Source: Streptomyces sp. NBRC 110028
Lineage (GTDB): Bacteria > Actinomycetota > Actinomycetes > Streptomycetales > Streptomycetaceae
Direction of reading: 5' to 3'
Length of the DNA: 64,000 bases
Assembly: GCF_001417735.1 (NCBI RefSeq)
Contig: NZ_BBUZ01000023.1
Coordinates: 1-64,000 of the forward strand
Of this stretch, positions 34,442-43,805 are shown piece by piece (position 1 is the first letter of the stretch; every line of letters begins with the position of its first letter). The notes under the pieces are model-generated. The model saw nothing but the letters and a program-made list of their open reading frames with translations, made no database searches and was not told where the DNA came from. A program made the translations under genes and the position numbers.

Positions 34442-35036
34442 TGGGTTTACGCCTCGCGTTGTTGTCGTATCCACTGGTGGGGTAAAGCGTCAGGCTAGGT
34501 CCGGCCTTGCCCATGCAATCGCGGAAAAAGTCTTGACCAGCATGTGATTTTGCTCACGAATGATCGGGCAAATGCCATATTCGCGGCACGTGATCCGCGC
34601 CCCGAAACGGACATTGCATCCCCGAAGCAGACGTTCCGCTCTTGATCATCGCTAGCCGGACACGCCTTATGCGCGATCAACTCGTTCACAAAAGTCCGTT
34701 ATCGCGGACATGACTTTCTACGTCCGGTAATAAGGCCCGTACTGAGCGTCACGCGCGTCACAGCCTCACCCCTTGCCCTTGTTGCAGCATCCGGCACTGT
34801 GCTGGAATTCCCGGGACCGCCGCGGGATCAGCCGGCGCGCATGGGGGCGCAGGACAGAGAGGCGCCGAGCGGCGGGGGCTCCTCCTGTCGGTATACGAAA
34901 GGAAGCGCGCCGGTCACTCACGACCGAAATGGGGGGCCGCGGTCCCCTCGACTCGACACCGCTCCACCGCTGACCCGGTGGGGCGCCTGGTCCAGAGGTT
35001 GCGACGCTAGTGCAGGGACGTTTCAAGAGGGATGGT
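34442..35036 (+). promoter_or_regulatory. 595-base control region before conservon 1
   Basis: No gene is seen. The part 34510-34745 is AT-rich for this genome, with TTGACC at 34533-34538 and ACGAAT 17 bases later as a weak plus-strand promoter candidate. Short stretches such as CACGTGATCCGCG and repeated TGATC/GATCA near 34585-34680 suggest regulator sites. From 34765 to 35036 sequence is GC-rich leader; AGAGGG before the ATG at 35037 is the ribosome site of cvnA1. The long upstream region suggests complex control of the conservon. Confidence 0.4.
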
Positions 35037-38000
35037 ATGGAGTCTCCCCAGGCCCGCCAGGGCCGCGGGGAAGCTTCGGTGGACCCGGAGCCGCGCGGTG
35101 GGACCGACCGCGGCTCCTCCCCCCAGCGCGCCCAGGGCGGCGGGCGGCCCCCGGCCGACCAGGGCCCCGAGGGCGGCGCCCAGAGCGCTACGAAGACCAG
35201 CGCGCCCGGCGGTGGCGGTGGCGCCGCCGAGTCCACCGCGCCGGTGACGTCCAGCGGGCCCGGTGCCCGGATGGCCCTCAAGAACTGGCGCATCAGTACC
35301 CGGCTGGTCTCCCTGCTGGCGCTCCCCGTGGTCGCCGCGACCACGCTGGGAGCGCTCCGTATCGACACCTCGCTGGACAACATCCAGCAGCTCGACCAGA
35401 TGAAGCTGCTCACCGACATGACGCAGCAGGCCACTCAGCTGTCGAACGCGCTCCAGGCGGAGCGGGACAAGTCGGCGGGGCCGCTGGCCAGCAAGGGCAA
35501 CGAGAAGGACGACGGTGTCGTCTCCACGCGCGAGGACACCAACCGCGCGATCGCGGCCTTCCGCAAGGCGACCGACAACGTCGAGCCGGGCGATCAGTCG
35601 ATGGCCGGTGTGCAGTCGACGCTCGTCAACATCGACCGCCAGCTCGGCAAGATCAACGATATCCGCGACACGGCGTACGACAACAGCCAGTACTACTCGC
35701 TGACGGTCCAGGACTACAACGAGCTGATCAACTCGCTGCTGTCGCTGTCGCAGGACATGGCGCAGGCGACCAGCAACCGCGCGATGATCAACAACACCCG
35801 CGCGCTCGCCACCTTCTCCTCCGCCAAGGAGTACGCCTCCATCCAGCGCGCGCTCATCAGCGCCGCCCTCGCCGACCCCAAGGGCGCCCAGTTCTCCGCC
35901 AACGACAGCCGGTTCGCCAGGACCGCGGTCGACAAGGAGAACGAGGCGCTGGGCAGCTTCAAGCAGATCCGCCAGGGCAACTCCGAGGACCTGCTGGAGC
36001 CGCTGGACAACCGCCCGGACATCAAGGCGGCGACCATGTACGCCGACCGGGCGGTGCGCGACCCGGACGGTCTCAAGGCCGAGAAGCGCACCTATCTGGA
36101 CTGGTACGACCAGGACAGTATCAAGATCGACGAGATGGGCAAGATCGAGCAGACGCTGCTCAGCGAGATGACGCAGAAGTCTCGTGAGCTGCGCGACTCC
36201 GCCCAGCAGGACGCGATCCTCAACGGTGCGCTGATCCTGCTCGTCCTCGGTGTCTCGCTGGTCGGCGCGTTCGTGGTGGCCCGGTCCATGGTCCGCTCGC
36301 TGCGGCGGCTGCAGGACACCGCGCAGGACGTCGCCGAGAAGCGGCTGCCCGAGCTGGTCAAGCAGCTGTCCGAGTCCGACCCGCAGGACGTGGACACCTC
36401 CGTCGAGTCCGTCGGCGTGCACAGCCGGGACGAGATCGGCAGGGTGGCCGCGGCCTTCGACGACGTGCACCGCGAGGCGGTCCGGCTGGCCGCCGAGCAG
36501 GCGCTGCTGCGGGGCAACGTCAACGCGATGTTCACCAACCTCTCGCGCCGCAGCCAGGGCCTCATCCAGCGCCAGCTCTCGCTCATCTCCGAGCTGGAGA
36601 GCCGCGAGGCCGACCCGGACCAGCTGTCCTCGCTGTTCAAGCTGGACCACCTCGCGACCCGCATGCGCCGTAACGGCGAGAACCTGCTGGTCCTCGCGGG
36701 CGAGGAGCCCGGCCGCCGCTGGACCCGGCCGGTCCCGCTGGTGGACGTGCTCCGCGCGGCCGCCTCCGAAGTGGAGCAGTACGAGCGCATCGAACTCAGC
36801 TCGGTCCCTGCGACCGAGGTCGCCGGCCGGGTCGTCAACGACCTCGTGCACCTGCTCGCCGAGCTGCTGGAGAACGCGACCTCCTTCTCCTCCCCGCAGA
36901 CCAAGGTCAAGGTCACCGGTCACGCGCTGCCCGACGGGCGGGTGCTGGTCGAGATCCACGACACCGGCATCGGTCTGTCGCCCGAGGACCTGGCCGCGAT
37001 CAACGAGCGGCTGGCCTCCCCGCCCACGGTCGACGTGTCGGTGTCCCGGCGCATGGGCCTGTTCGTGGTCGGCCGGCTGTCGCTGCGTCACGGCATCCGC
37101 ATCCAGCTCCGGCCGTCCGACTCGGGCGGTACGACGGCGCTGGTCATGCTGCCGGTGGACGTCGCCCAGGGCGGCCGCAAGCCCGTGCCGCAGGGCGCCG
37201 GCGGCAAGGGTGGCGCACCTGGCGTCCAGGGCGGCCCGGGTGCCGGCGGGCAGGGCAACGGCTCGGCGGGACTGCTCGGTTCGACGCCCTCGCGGCGGCA
37301 GGTCCCCGGCGCGGGTTCGCGCACCGCGCTGCCCGGCAACGGCGGCCTGCCGACCCGGTCGGCCGGTGCGGGCGCGGGTGCCGGCCCGGCAGGAGGCACC
37401 CCCTCCGGCCCGAACCTCTTCGAGGCGCCCGGACGGTCGGCCACCCCGCAGCGGAACGAACCCCCGGCCGGTCCCCCGGCCGGACCCGGCAGCGGTGCCG
37501 GTGACCCCTCCGGCCGTCCCCCGCTGCCCGCGCGCGGCGACCAGGGTCCGACGGTCGCCCCGCCGACCGGTGCGCCCGGCCGCGCCGACGCGGGCGACCA
37601 GGGCAACCGGCTGCAGCTGCCGTCGCGCGACCCGGCACGTGAGCTTCCCGGTCCGCAGCAGCCCGGCACCAGCTGGGGCGCGCGGCGTTCCGAGGACGAC
37701 TGGCCGACGGGCCGGCGGGACGCGGGCGACCAGCCGCGCGGGCACGAGGAGCCCGAGACCACGGGCCAGTTCGCCCGCCCGGACCTCGGTCCCGGCTCGG
37801 GCGAGCGGCGCGATCCGTTCGGCAACCGCGGTCCCGGCGACACCGGTGAGCTGCCTCAGCTGAGCGACGGCCCCAACCTGTTCGAGCCACGCCGCGGACC
37901 GGGCGACACGGGCGAGTTCCCGCGCCCGGACTTCGGCCGCGGGCCCGGCGACACCAGCGAATTCCAGCGCCCCGACTTCAGCCGCGGCCCCGGCGACACC

Positions 38001-38924
38001 AGCGAATTCCAGCGCCCCGACTTCAGCCGCGGCCCCGGCGACACCAGCGAATTCCAGCGCCCCGACTTCAGCCGCGGCCCCGGCGACACCAGCGAATTCC
38101 AGCGCCCCGACTTCAGCCGCGGCCCCGGCGACACCAGCGAATTCCAGCGCCCCGACTTCGGCCGCGGCCCCGGCGACACCAGCGAGTTCGCCCGGCCGGA
38201 GCTGGGCCAGGGGCCCGGCGACACCGGCCAGTTCCCGCAGGTGCGGGACGACCGGAACCAGCGCGGCGGCCGCCCGGACGACGCTCTGCCGCCCGCCGCC
38301 GGTCCCGGCGACGGCCGGACGCCGATATTCGACACCATCGAATCCACCTGGCTCCACGACCAGCCCGAGACCCCGGGCAGCCGGGGCGACGGCGGCCGCT
38401 ACCCCGCGGAGCCGCCCGCCCAGGCTCCCGAGCGGCCCGCACAGCCTCAGCAGCCGTCGTCCTGGAACACCGACGAGTTGGGCGGTGCCGGGGCAGGCGG
38501 TGCCGGGGCAGGCGGTGCCGGGGCGGCCGGGAGCGGCGGCCCGGGCGAGACCAACGGTGCCCAGCGCACCGGCGGCACCAACGGCTCCGGTTTCCAGGGG
38601 CTGGGCGGTGCGGGATCCGCGTGGCAGTCGTCGGCCAACGACGAGCGCTGGCGCCGCGCCGGGCAGATCCGCGAGCCCGCCGCCGGCGGTATCACGTCGT
38701 CCGGCTTGCCACGGCGGGTGCCCCGCGCGAATCTCGTGGAGGGCGCCGCACAGCCGTCGCAGCAGCCCGAGCAGGTGGGGCCCCAGGTGTCTCGCGCGCC
38801 CGATGACGTACGCGGGAGGCTGACCAACCTCCGCCGGGGTATTCAGCAGGGCCGTCGGGCCGGAACCGGTCTGGACGGCAATCATGATCGCGGCGTAGGC
38901 CCGACTTACCAGCAGGAGCGTTAG
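35037..38924 (+). CDS. cvnA1: Conservon sensor histidine kinase-like protein CvnA1
   Basis: A 1295-residue membrane protein that heads the first conservon. A disordered N-terminus is followed by a membrane segment (STRLVSLLALPVVAATTLGAL), a nitrate/nitrite-sensor-like extracellular domain, a second membrane segment (LILLVLGVSLVGAFVVA), a HAMP linker, and a GHKL ATPase domain with HLLAELLENATSFS (N box) and EIHDTGIGLSPEDL (G1 box). A phosphoacceptor His region is not obvious, as in other CvnA proteins. A C-terminal tail of about 570 residues is Pro/Gly-rich and carries 45-base repeats (GPGDTSEFQRPDFSR) at bases 37896-38210. The ATG 35037 has AGAGGG upstream. Confidence 0.93.
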   Translation: MESPQARQGRGEASVDPEPRGGTDRGSSPQRAQGGGRPPADQGPEGGAQSATKTSAPGGGGGAAESTAPVTSSGPGARMALKNWRISTRLVSLLALPVVAATTLGALRIDTSLDNIQQLDQMKLLTDMTQQATQLSNALQAERDKSAGPLASKGNEKDDGVVSTREDTNRAIAAFRKATDNVEPGDQSMAGVQSTLVNIDRQLGKINDIRDTAYDNSQYYSLTVQDYNELINSLLSLSQDMAQATSNRAMINNTRALATFSSAKEYASIQRALISAALADPKGAQFSANDSRFARTAVDKENEALGSFKQIRQGNSEDLLEPLDNRPDIKAATMYADRAVRDPDGLKAEKRTYLDWYDQDSIKIDEMGKIEQTLLSEMTQKSRELRDSAQQDAILNGALILLVLGVSLVGAFVVARSMVRSLRRLQDTAQDVAEKRLPELVKQLSESDPQDVDTSVESVGVHSRDEIGRVAAAFDDVHREAVRLAAEQALLRGNVNAMFTNLSRRSQGLIQRQLSLISELESREADPDQLSSLFKLDHLATRMRRNGENLLVLAGEEPGRRWTRPVPLVDVLRAAASEVEQYERIELSSVPATEVAGRVVNDLVHLLAELLENATSFSSPQTKVKVTGHALPDGRVLVEIHDTGIGLSPEDLAAINERLASPPTVDVSVSRRMGLFVVGRLSLRHGIRIQLRPSDSGGTTALVMLPVDVAQGGRKPVPQGAGGKGGAPGVQGGPGAGGQGNGSAGLLGSTPSRRQVPGAGSRTALPGNGGLPTRSAGAGAGAGPAGGTPSGPNLFEAPGRSATPQRNEPPAGPPAGPGSGAGDPSGRPPLPARGDQGPTVAPPTGAPGRADAGDQGNRLQLPSRDPARELPGPQQPGTSWGARRSEDDWPTGRRDAGDQPRGHEEPETTGQFARPDLGPGSGERRDPFGNRGPGDTGELPQLSDGPNLFEPRRGPGDTGEFPRPDFGRGPGDTSEFQRPDFSRGPGDTSEFQRPDFSRGPGDTSEFQRPDFSRGPGDTSEFQRPDFSRGPGDTSEFQRPDFGRGPGDTSEFARPELGQGPGDTGQFPQVRDDRNQRGGRPDDALPPAAGPGDGRTPIFDTIESTWLHDQPETPGSRGDGGRYPAEPPAQAPERPAQPQQPSSWNTDELGGAGAGGAGAGGAGAAGSGGPGETNGAQRTGGTNGSGFQGLGGAGSAWQSSANDERWRRAGQIREPAAGGITSSGLPRRVPRANLVEGAAQPSQQPEQVGPQVSRAPDDVRGRLTNLRRGIQQGRRAGTGLDGNHDRGVGPTYQQER
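37896..38210 (+). repeat. Tandem 45-base repeat in cvnA1
   Basis: Seven consecutive 45-base units, in frame, each encoding GPGDT(S/G)EFxRPDFxR or a close variant. Units 2-6 (37941-38165) are almost identical at the DNA level, each with a GAATTC; the outer units have diverged (EFPRPDFGR and EFARPELGQ). Near-identity of the central copies indicates recent expansion by slippage or unequal crossing-over, so copy number is likely to vary between strains. Confidence 0.95.
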
Positions 38925-39347
38925 TTGAGCCCGATGAGCCAGGCGGCGCAGAATCTGAACTGGTTGATCACCAATTTCGTGGACAACACCCCCGGGGTGT
39001 CCCACACCGTGGTGGTCTCCGCCGACGGACTCCTTCTGGCGATGTCCGAAGGCTTCCCCCGTGACCGAGCCGATCAACTGGCGGCGGTCGCCTCCGGCCT
39101 GACCTCGCTCACCACCGGGGCCTCGCGCATCTTCGAGGGTGGCACGGTCAACCAGACCGTGGTGGAGATGGAACGGGGCTTCCTTTTCATCATGTCCATC
39201 TCCGACGGCTCCTCCCTCGCCGTACTCGCCCACCCGGAGTGCGACATCGGCCTCGTCGGCTACGAGATGGCCCTGCTCGTCGATCGCGCGGGCACCGTCC
39301 TCACCCCCGACCTGCGCGCCGAACTGCAAGGCAGCCTGTTGAACTGA
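38925..39347 (+). CDS. cvnB1: Roadblock/LC7 protein CvnB1
   Basis: A 140-residue roadblock/LC7 domain protein (NLNWLITNFVDNTPGVSHTV, SADGLLLAMSEGFPRDRADQLAAV, GFLFIMSISDGSSLAVLAHP). In conservons it works with the CvnD GTPase, perhaps as its activating or scaffold partner, by analogy with MglB. I chose the TTG at 38925, directly after the cvnA1 stop, because AGGAG is seven bases upstream; an ATG in frame at 38934 is too far from it. Its product differs from CvnB2 at very few positions. Confidence 0.95.
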   Translation: MSPMSQAAQNLNWLITNFVDNTPGVSHTVVVSADGLLLAMSEGFPRDRADQLAAVASGLTSLTTGASRIFEGGTVNQTVVEMERGFLFIMSISDGSSLAVLAHPECDIGLVGYEMALLVDRAGTVLTPDLRAELQGSLLN

Positions 39348-39360
39348 CCACCCACCGACC

Positions 39361-39382
39361 GCTCCGGCCGTACGGCCGGAGC
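39361..39382. other. Perfect 22-base palindrome between cvnB1 and cvnC1
   Basis: The 22 bases 39361-39382 are an exact palindrome whose half is GCTCCGGCCGT. As RNA it forms a stable hairpin in the 96-base gap between cvnB1 and cvnC1. A hairpin of different sequence occupies the same place in conservon 2, so it may set the expression ratio of the AB and CD genes. Confidence 0.7.
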
Positions 39383-39443
39383 GCCCCCCACCGGCCCCGA
39401 CCGACGGCACACGTCGTCACCTTGTTGTCCGACCGGAGGACTC

Positions 39444-39854
39444 ATGACCCCGCCCCCTGCCTCGACCGGCCCGTACGGCGGCCATCACCACACGCCGTAC
39501 GGGGGTGAAGGCGACCAGCCATTGGTGCGTCCCTACGCCATGACCGGAGGCCGGACCCGGCCGCGCTACCAGCTCGCCATCGAGGCACTGGTCAGCACCA
39601 CGGCCGACCCCGCGCATCTGGCGGGGCTGCTCCCCGAGCACCAGCGCATCTGCCATCTCTGCGGGGAGGTCAAGTCCGTCGCGGAGGTCTCGGCCCTGCT
39701 GAACATACCCCTCGGCGTGGCGCGGATTCTGGTGGCCGACCTGGCGGAGGCCGGCATGGTGGCCATTCACCAGCCGGGGGGCAGCTCGGAGACGGGCGGT
39801 ACGCCGGATGTGACATTGCTCGAAAGGGTGCTCAGTGGACTTCGCAAGCTCTAG
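39444..39854 (+). CDS. cvnC1: DUF742 protein CvnC1
   Basis: A 136-residue DUF742 protein with a winged-helix-like fold. After a Pro/Gly/His-rich start, the core reads PLVRPYAMTGGRTRPRYQLA, EHQRICHLCGEVKSVAEVSA, IPLGVARILVADLAEAGMVAIH and ERVLSGLRKL. The conserved Cys pair CHLC is present. DUF742 proteins connect the sensor-like CvnA and the GTPase CvnD in the conservon complex. ATG at 39444 has a CCGGAGGACTC ribosome site. Its 3' end overlaps cvnD1 by 20 bases. Confidence 0.95.
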   Translation: MTPPPASTGPYGGHHHTPYGGEGDQPLVRPYAMTGGRTRPRYQLAIEALVSTTADPAHLAGLLPEHQRICHLCGEVKSVAEVSALLNIPLGVARILVADLAEAGMVAIHQPGGSSETGGTPDVTLLERVLSGLRKL

Positions 39855-40422
39855 CGGCGGCGCCCCGCCCGCCCGCGCGACCACCTCGGCGAAGATCGTG
39901 GTGGCGGGCGGCTTCGGCGTGGGCAAGACCACGTTCGTCGGCGCGGTCTCGGAGATCGACCCGCTGCGTACCGAAGCCGTGATGACCTCCGCCTCGGCGG
40001 GGATCGACGACCTGAGCCATGTGCAGGACAAGACCACGACGACCGTGGCGATGGACTTCGGCCGCATCACGCTGGACGACGATCTGATCCTGTATCTGTT
40101 CGGCACCCCGGGCCAGGACCGGTTCTGGTTCATGTGGGACGACCTGGTCCGCGGCGCCATCGGCGCCGTCGTCCTCGTCGACACCCGCCGCCTCGCCGAC
40201 TGCTTCCCCGCCGTCGACTACTTCGAGAACTCCGGACTGCCCTTCGTCATCGCCCTCAACGGGTTCGACGGACACCAGCCCTACACCCCGGAGGAAGTCC
40301 GCGAGGCCCTGCAGATCGGCCCGGACACCCCGATCATCACCACCGACGCGCGCCACCGCGGCGAAACCAAGAGCGCCCTCATCACCTTGGTCGAGCACGC
40401 GCTGATGGCCCGGCTCAAGTAG
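39835..40422 (+). CDS. cvnD1: Ras-like GTPase CvnD1
   Basis: A 195-residue small GTPase of the MglA/CvnD group. The P-loop is GGFGVGKTTFVG, switch II contains FGTPGQDRFWFMW (Gln where Ras has its catalytic residue), and ALNGFDGHQP is an N-x-x-D-like base-recognition motif. The GTG start lies within cvnC1 so translation is coupled. Long stretches are identical in DNA to cvnD2. No cytochrome P450 gene (cvnE), present in some conservons, follows. Confidence 0.96.
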   Translation: MDFASSSGGAPPARATTSAKIVVAGGFGVGKTTFVGAVSEIDPLRTEAVMTSASAGIDDLSHVQDKTTTTVAMDFGRITLDDDLILYLFGTPGQDRFWFMWDDLVRGAIGAVVLVDTRRLADCFPAVDYFENSGLPFVIALNGFDGHQPYTPEEVREALQIGPDTPIITTDARHRGETKSALITLVEHALMARLK

Positions 40423-40759
40423 GAGCCGAGCGCCGGAGGTTGTGCGGCAGCAAAGGTACGAGCGGGCTGTGTCCGACGACATGGCCCGCGCGTGCCTTCA
40501 TAACGTTTCGACAGAGAAAAACCCGGCTCGTCGACACGGACCGCATGCGATCGACTCCGTTGCGCGTTCAATTAGTTCGGCATTTGACGTGGCTCATCCT
40601 TAACGCCCGTTTTATCTCTGGTCTAGACAACAGACTGAGCGGTTTGCACAGTGTTTGGAAAGCACCTGCGGGGCGTGCTGGAATTCGCTGAACTGGGCAG
40701 TAGAGGGCTCAACTGGGAACGGCACGAGATCGGTGCCGACGCCGAGAGGTTTTGGTCGA
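40423..40759 (+). promoter_or_regulatory. 337-base gap with probable conservon 2 promoter
   Basis: No gene is seen. The middle (40500-40660) is AT-rich. TTGACG at 40587-40592 could be a -35 box, with TTTATC about 21 bases later, so the spacing is poor. GTCTAGAC at 40621-40628 is an 8-base palindrome. GAGAGG precedes the GTG start of cvnA2. The region suggests conservon 2 has its own promoter rather than depending on conservon 1. Confidence 0.4.
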
Positions 40760-43700
40760 GTGAGGCGAAGCACGCCGGACCCCGCGCAAGAAGCGCGAGG
40801 GAACTTCACCCCGCCGCCGCGTACACGCACAGCGGCTCCGCCCGCAGATGCGTCGGATCCACCCGCCCCCGCCGGTGGCCGGATCACCCCGCGGAACTGG
40901 GGGGTGCGCACGCGGCTGTACGCCATTTTGCTCATCCCCGTGCTGGTGGCCCTGGTCTTCGGTGGCTTCCAGGTGTCGGCGTCGGTCGCCACCTGGAACG
41001 AGGCGCAGGACGCGGAGCGCACCGCCAAGGTGGTCCGGGCCGCCGAGACCTACGCCCACGCCCTGGTCGACGAGCGCGACCGCACCGCCGGCCCTCTGCT
41101 GACCGGCACGAATGAGGACTTGGTGCGCAAGGTGCGCGCGACGACCGACGCGGCGGCGAAGAAGTTCGACCGGGCCGTGGCCGGCATGCCGCAGACGGCG
41201 CCCCTCAAGCGGCGCCTCAGGGCGTTCAAATCGCTCGAACCCCAGCTGGCGGCGGTGCGGCGGAACGCCTACACCGACCGGCTGGGCGCGGTGAAGACCG
41301 AAGAGGGATACGTCGCCGTCGAGCACGGGCTGACCGAGTTCGCCAACGAACTGGGCCTGGGCACCGGCAACATCACCTCCTACGGCCGCACGGTCTACGC
41401 GGTCTCGCTGGCCAAGGGCGCCGAGTCGCTGCAGCGCTCCATCGGCACCCATCTGCTGGTCAAGCCGGGTCCGTCGGCGGCCGACCGCAAGACCCAGCTG
41501 ACCGCTTTCGGCAGCTATGTCTACCTGGAGGGCATCGCCCTCGCGGAGTTCAACGCCGCCGGCACCCCGGAGGACGTGACCCGGCTCGAGGACACCTTCA
41601 CCGCGGCCAAGAAGCGGGCGCGGGCGCAGAGCGCCGAGGCCAAGCGGAAGGCCGAGGCGGCGGGGAAGACGTACACCGAACCGCCCTCCATGGACCGGAT
41701 GATCCAGGCCATCGCCGGTGGGTCGGACCCCAAGGATCTGGCGGACCAGGGCATCACGCCGGACACCTGGTTCGCCGCGTCCACCATCAAGTTCGACGCC
41801 TACCGCGAAGCCGAGCAGAACCTCGTCGACAAGGCTGTGAACGAGGCATCGCAAATATCCGCGAACGCAAAGCAGGACACGATCGTGAACGCCGCGATCG
41901 TGCTCGTCGCGCTGCTCGTGGCGTTCATCGTGGCCGGCCGGATGGCCCGCTCGATGAGCCACAGCATGCTCCAGCTGCGCAACGCCGCCTTCGACGTCGC
42001 CGAGCAGCGGCTGCCCATGGTGGTCGACCAGCTCTCCCGTACCGACCCGGGCCGGGTGAACACCCGGGTCACCCCGATCCCGATCAACACCCGGGACGAA
42101 CTGGGCGAGGTCGCCCGCGCCTTCGACCAGGTGCACCGCGAGGCGATCCGTCTCGCGGCCGAGCAGGCGATGCTGCGGGGCAACGTCAACGCGATCTTCA
42201 CGAACCTTTCCAGTCGCAATCAGGGCCTGATCGAGCGGCAGCTCACCCTGATCTCCGAACTGGAGGCCCGGGAGGCCGATCCGGACCAGCTGGAGCACCT
42301 CTTCCGGCTGGACCACCTGGCCACCCGCATGCGGCGCAACGGCGAGAACCTGCTGATCCTCGCGGGCGAGGAGCCGGGCCGCCGCTGGAACCAGCCGGTG
42401 CCCCTGATCGACGTGCTGCGCGCCGCCTCGTCCGAGGTGGAGTCGTACGAGCGGATCGAGCTGGCCGGAATCTCGGAGAGCGAGATCCACGGCACGGCGG
42501 TGACCGACCTCGTCCACCTGCTCGCCGAGCTGCTGGAGAACGCCACCACCTTCTCCTCGCCGCACACCAAGGTGCGGGTCACCGCGACCCGGCTGCCGGA
42601 CGGCCGGGTGGTGGTCGAGATCCACGACAAGGGCATCGGCCTGACCGCCGAGGACTTCGCCGACATCAACCACAAGCTGGCCAAGCCGCCGACCGTGGAC
42701 GCCGCGGTCTCGCAGCGCATGGGCCTGTTCGTGGTCGGCCGCCTCGCCGACCGGCACGGCATCCGGGTGCAACTGCGCCCGGCCGGTGAGCAGGCGGGCA
42801 CCACCTCGCTGGTGATGCTGCCCGAGGCGATCACCCACGGCGGTGGCGGCGAGGAGCTGACCCAGGAGGACTTCACGGTCTCCCGGATCGCCCCGGAGCC
42901 CGGGCCGCGGCCCGCCTACAGCCCCGAGGACGCCGCGCTGTCCTCCCGTACGGCCGCCGAGCTGGGCTTCGACGACTCCTCGTACGCCCAGGAGCAGTTC
43001 CAGCGGCAGTACGGCGGGCTGCAGGCCATGCAGCACGGGCAGGAGCCGCGACACGACCCGGCCGGGCCGGATTTGCTGGCCCAACCCGGCCCCGGGCCGG
43101 CCGGTCCGGGGTACCAGGATTCCGCCTTCTCTGAACCGGAAGCGGACTTCAGCGTCCAGACGGAGCCGGAACAACAGCCGTACGTGGGCTACAACTCACC
43201 TCCCCAGCAGGGAGAGTGGGGCGATTCCGGATCTTTTGAAATGCCCTTCGCGTCGCAGTTCGGGACGCAAACGGAATCGGGACCCGGCGGTCCCGAAGTT
43301 TCCCGGGACCGCGTAGAGTTCCACCGTCCGGGCCCCTCTCCGAGCGGCGTCCACTCGGTGACCGACGCAGGGCTTCCGCGTCGCGACAAGCAGTGGCAGC
43401 CGACCGAGGAGACAGGGGCACAGGCGGCAGTCGGGGAACCGGCGGCGGCCGCGGTGCCGGAACGGCCGCGGCAGGCCCCGCAGGAGGACGGTAACCGGTG
43501 GCAGTCGGAGAACGACCAGCGCTGGCACCGCGCCGAACAGCTCCGCGAGCCGAAGGCCGGCGGGGTCACCTCCTCCGGTCTGCCCCGGAGGGTGCCCAAG
43601 GCCAACCTGGTCGAGGGCGCCGCGGAGCCCACCGGACAGGGTGGCCCTCAGGTCTCCCGGGCCCCGGAGGACATCCGCGGCAGGCTCAGCAACCTGCGCC

Positions 43701-43804
43701 GCGGCATCCAGCGGGGACGCGACGCGGGAGCCGGGATCACCCCGCGTGACCAGCATGACCAACAGGGCTTCGGCCCCGGCAGCACCTACGATCAGGAGCG
43801 TTAG
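40760..43804 (+). CDS. cvnA2: Conservon sensor histidine kinase-like protein CvnA2
   Basis: A 1014-residue paralogue of CvnA1 with the same order: membrane segment (TRLYAILLIPVLVALVFGGF), extracellular sensing domain, second membrane segment (AAIVLVALLVAFIVAG), HAMP linker, GHKL ATPase domain (HLLAELLENATTFS, EIHDKGIGLTAEDF), and a shorter Pro/Gln-rich tail without the 45-base repeats. The tail ends like CvnA1 (SSGLPRRVPKANLVEGAA and LSNLRRGIQRGR). The extracellular domain has diverged strongly, so the ligand probably differs. GTG 40760 has GAGAGG ten bases upstream. Confidence 0.92.
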   Translation: MRRSTPDPAQEARGNFTPPPRTRTAAPPADASDPPAPAGGRITPRNWGVRTRLYAILLIPVLVALVFGGFQVSASVATWNEAQDAERTAKVVRAAETYAHALVDERDRTAGPLLTGTNEDLVRKVRATTDAAAKKFDRAVAGMPQTAPLKRRLRAFKSLEPQLAAVRRNAYTDRLGAVKTEEGYVAVEHGLTEFANELGLGTGNITSYGRTVYAVSLAKGAESLQRSIGTHLLVKPGPSAADRKTQLTAFGSYVYLEGIALAEFNAAGTPEDVTRLEDTFTAAKKRARAQSAEAKRKAEAAGKTYTEPPSMDRMIQAIAGGSDPKDLADQGITPDTWFAASTIKFDAYREAEQNLVDKAVNEASQISANAKQDTIVNAAIVLVALLVAFIVAGRMARSMSHSMLQLRNAAFDVAEQRLPMVVDQLSRTDPGRVNTRVTPIPINTRDELGEVARAFDQVHREAIRLAAEQAMLRGNVNAIFTNLSSRNQGLIERQLTLISELEAREADPDQLEHLFRLDHLATRMRRNGENLLILAGEEPGRRWNQPVPLIDVLRAASSEVESYERIELAGISESEIHGTAVTDLVHLLAELLENATTFSSPHTKVRVTATRLPDGRVVVEIHDKGIGLTAEDFADINHKLAKPPTVDAAVSQRMGLFVVGRLADRHGIRVQLRPAGEQAGTTSLVMLPEAITHGGGGEELTQEDFTVSRIAPEPGPRPAYSPEDAALSSRTAAELGFDDSSYAQEQFQRQYGGLQAMQHGQEPRHDPAGPDLLAQPGPGPAGPGYQDSAFSEPEADFSVQTEPEQQPYVGYNSPPQQGEWGDSGSFEMPFASQFGTQTESGPGGPEVSRDRVEFHRPGPSPSGVHSVTDAGLPRRDKQWQPTEETGAQAAVGEPAAAAVPERPRQAPQEDGNRWQSENDQRWHRAEQLREPKAGGVTSSGLPRRVPKANLVEGAAEPTGQGGPQVSRAPEDIRGRLSNLRRGIQRGRDAGAGITPRDQHDQQGFGPGSTYDQER

Positions 43805-43805
43805 T

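Noticed and set aside
37941-38165. The 45-base repeats as a CRISPR array
   Set aside because: There are no unique spacers; the units are contiguous and encode an in-frame peptide repeat in CvnA1.
35007-39410. A 1467-codon minus-strand frame opposite cvnA1 and cvnB1
   Set aside because: The plus-strand genes have clear domains and ribosome sites; the opposite frame is a codon-bias shadow.
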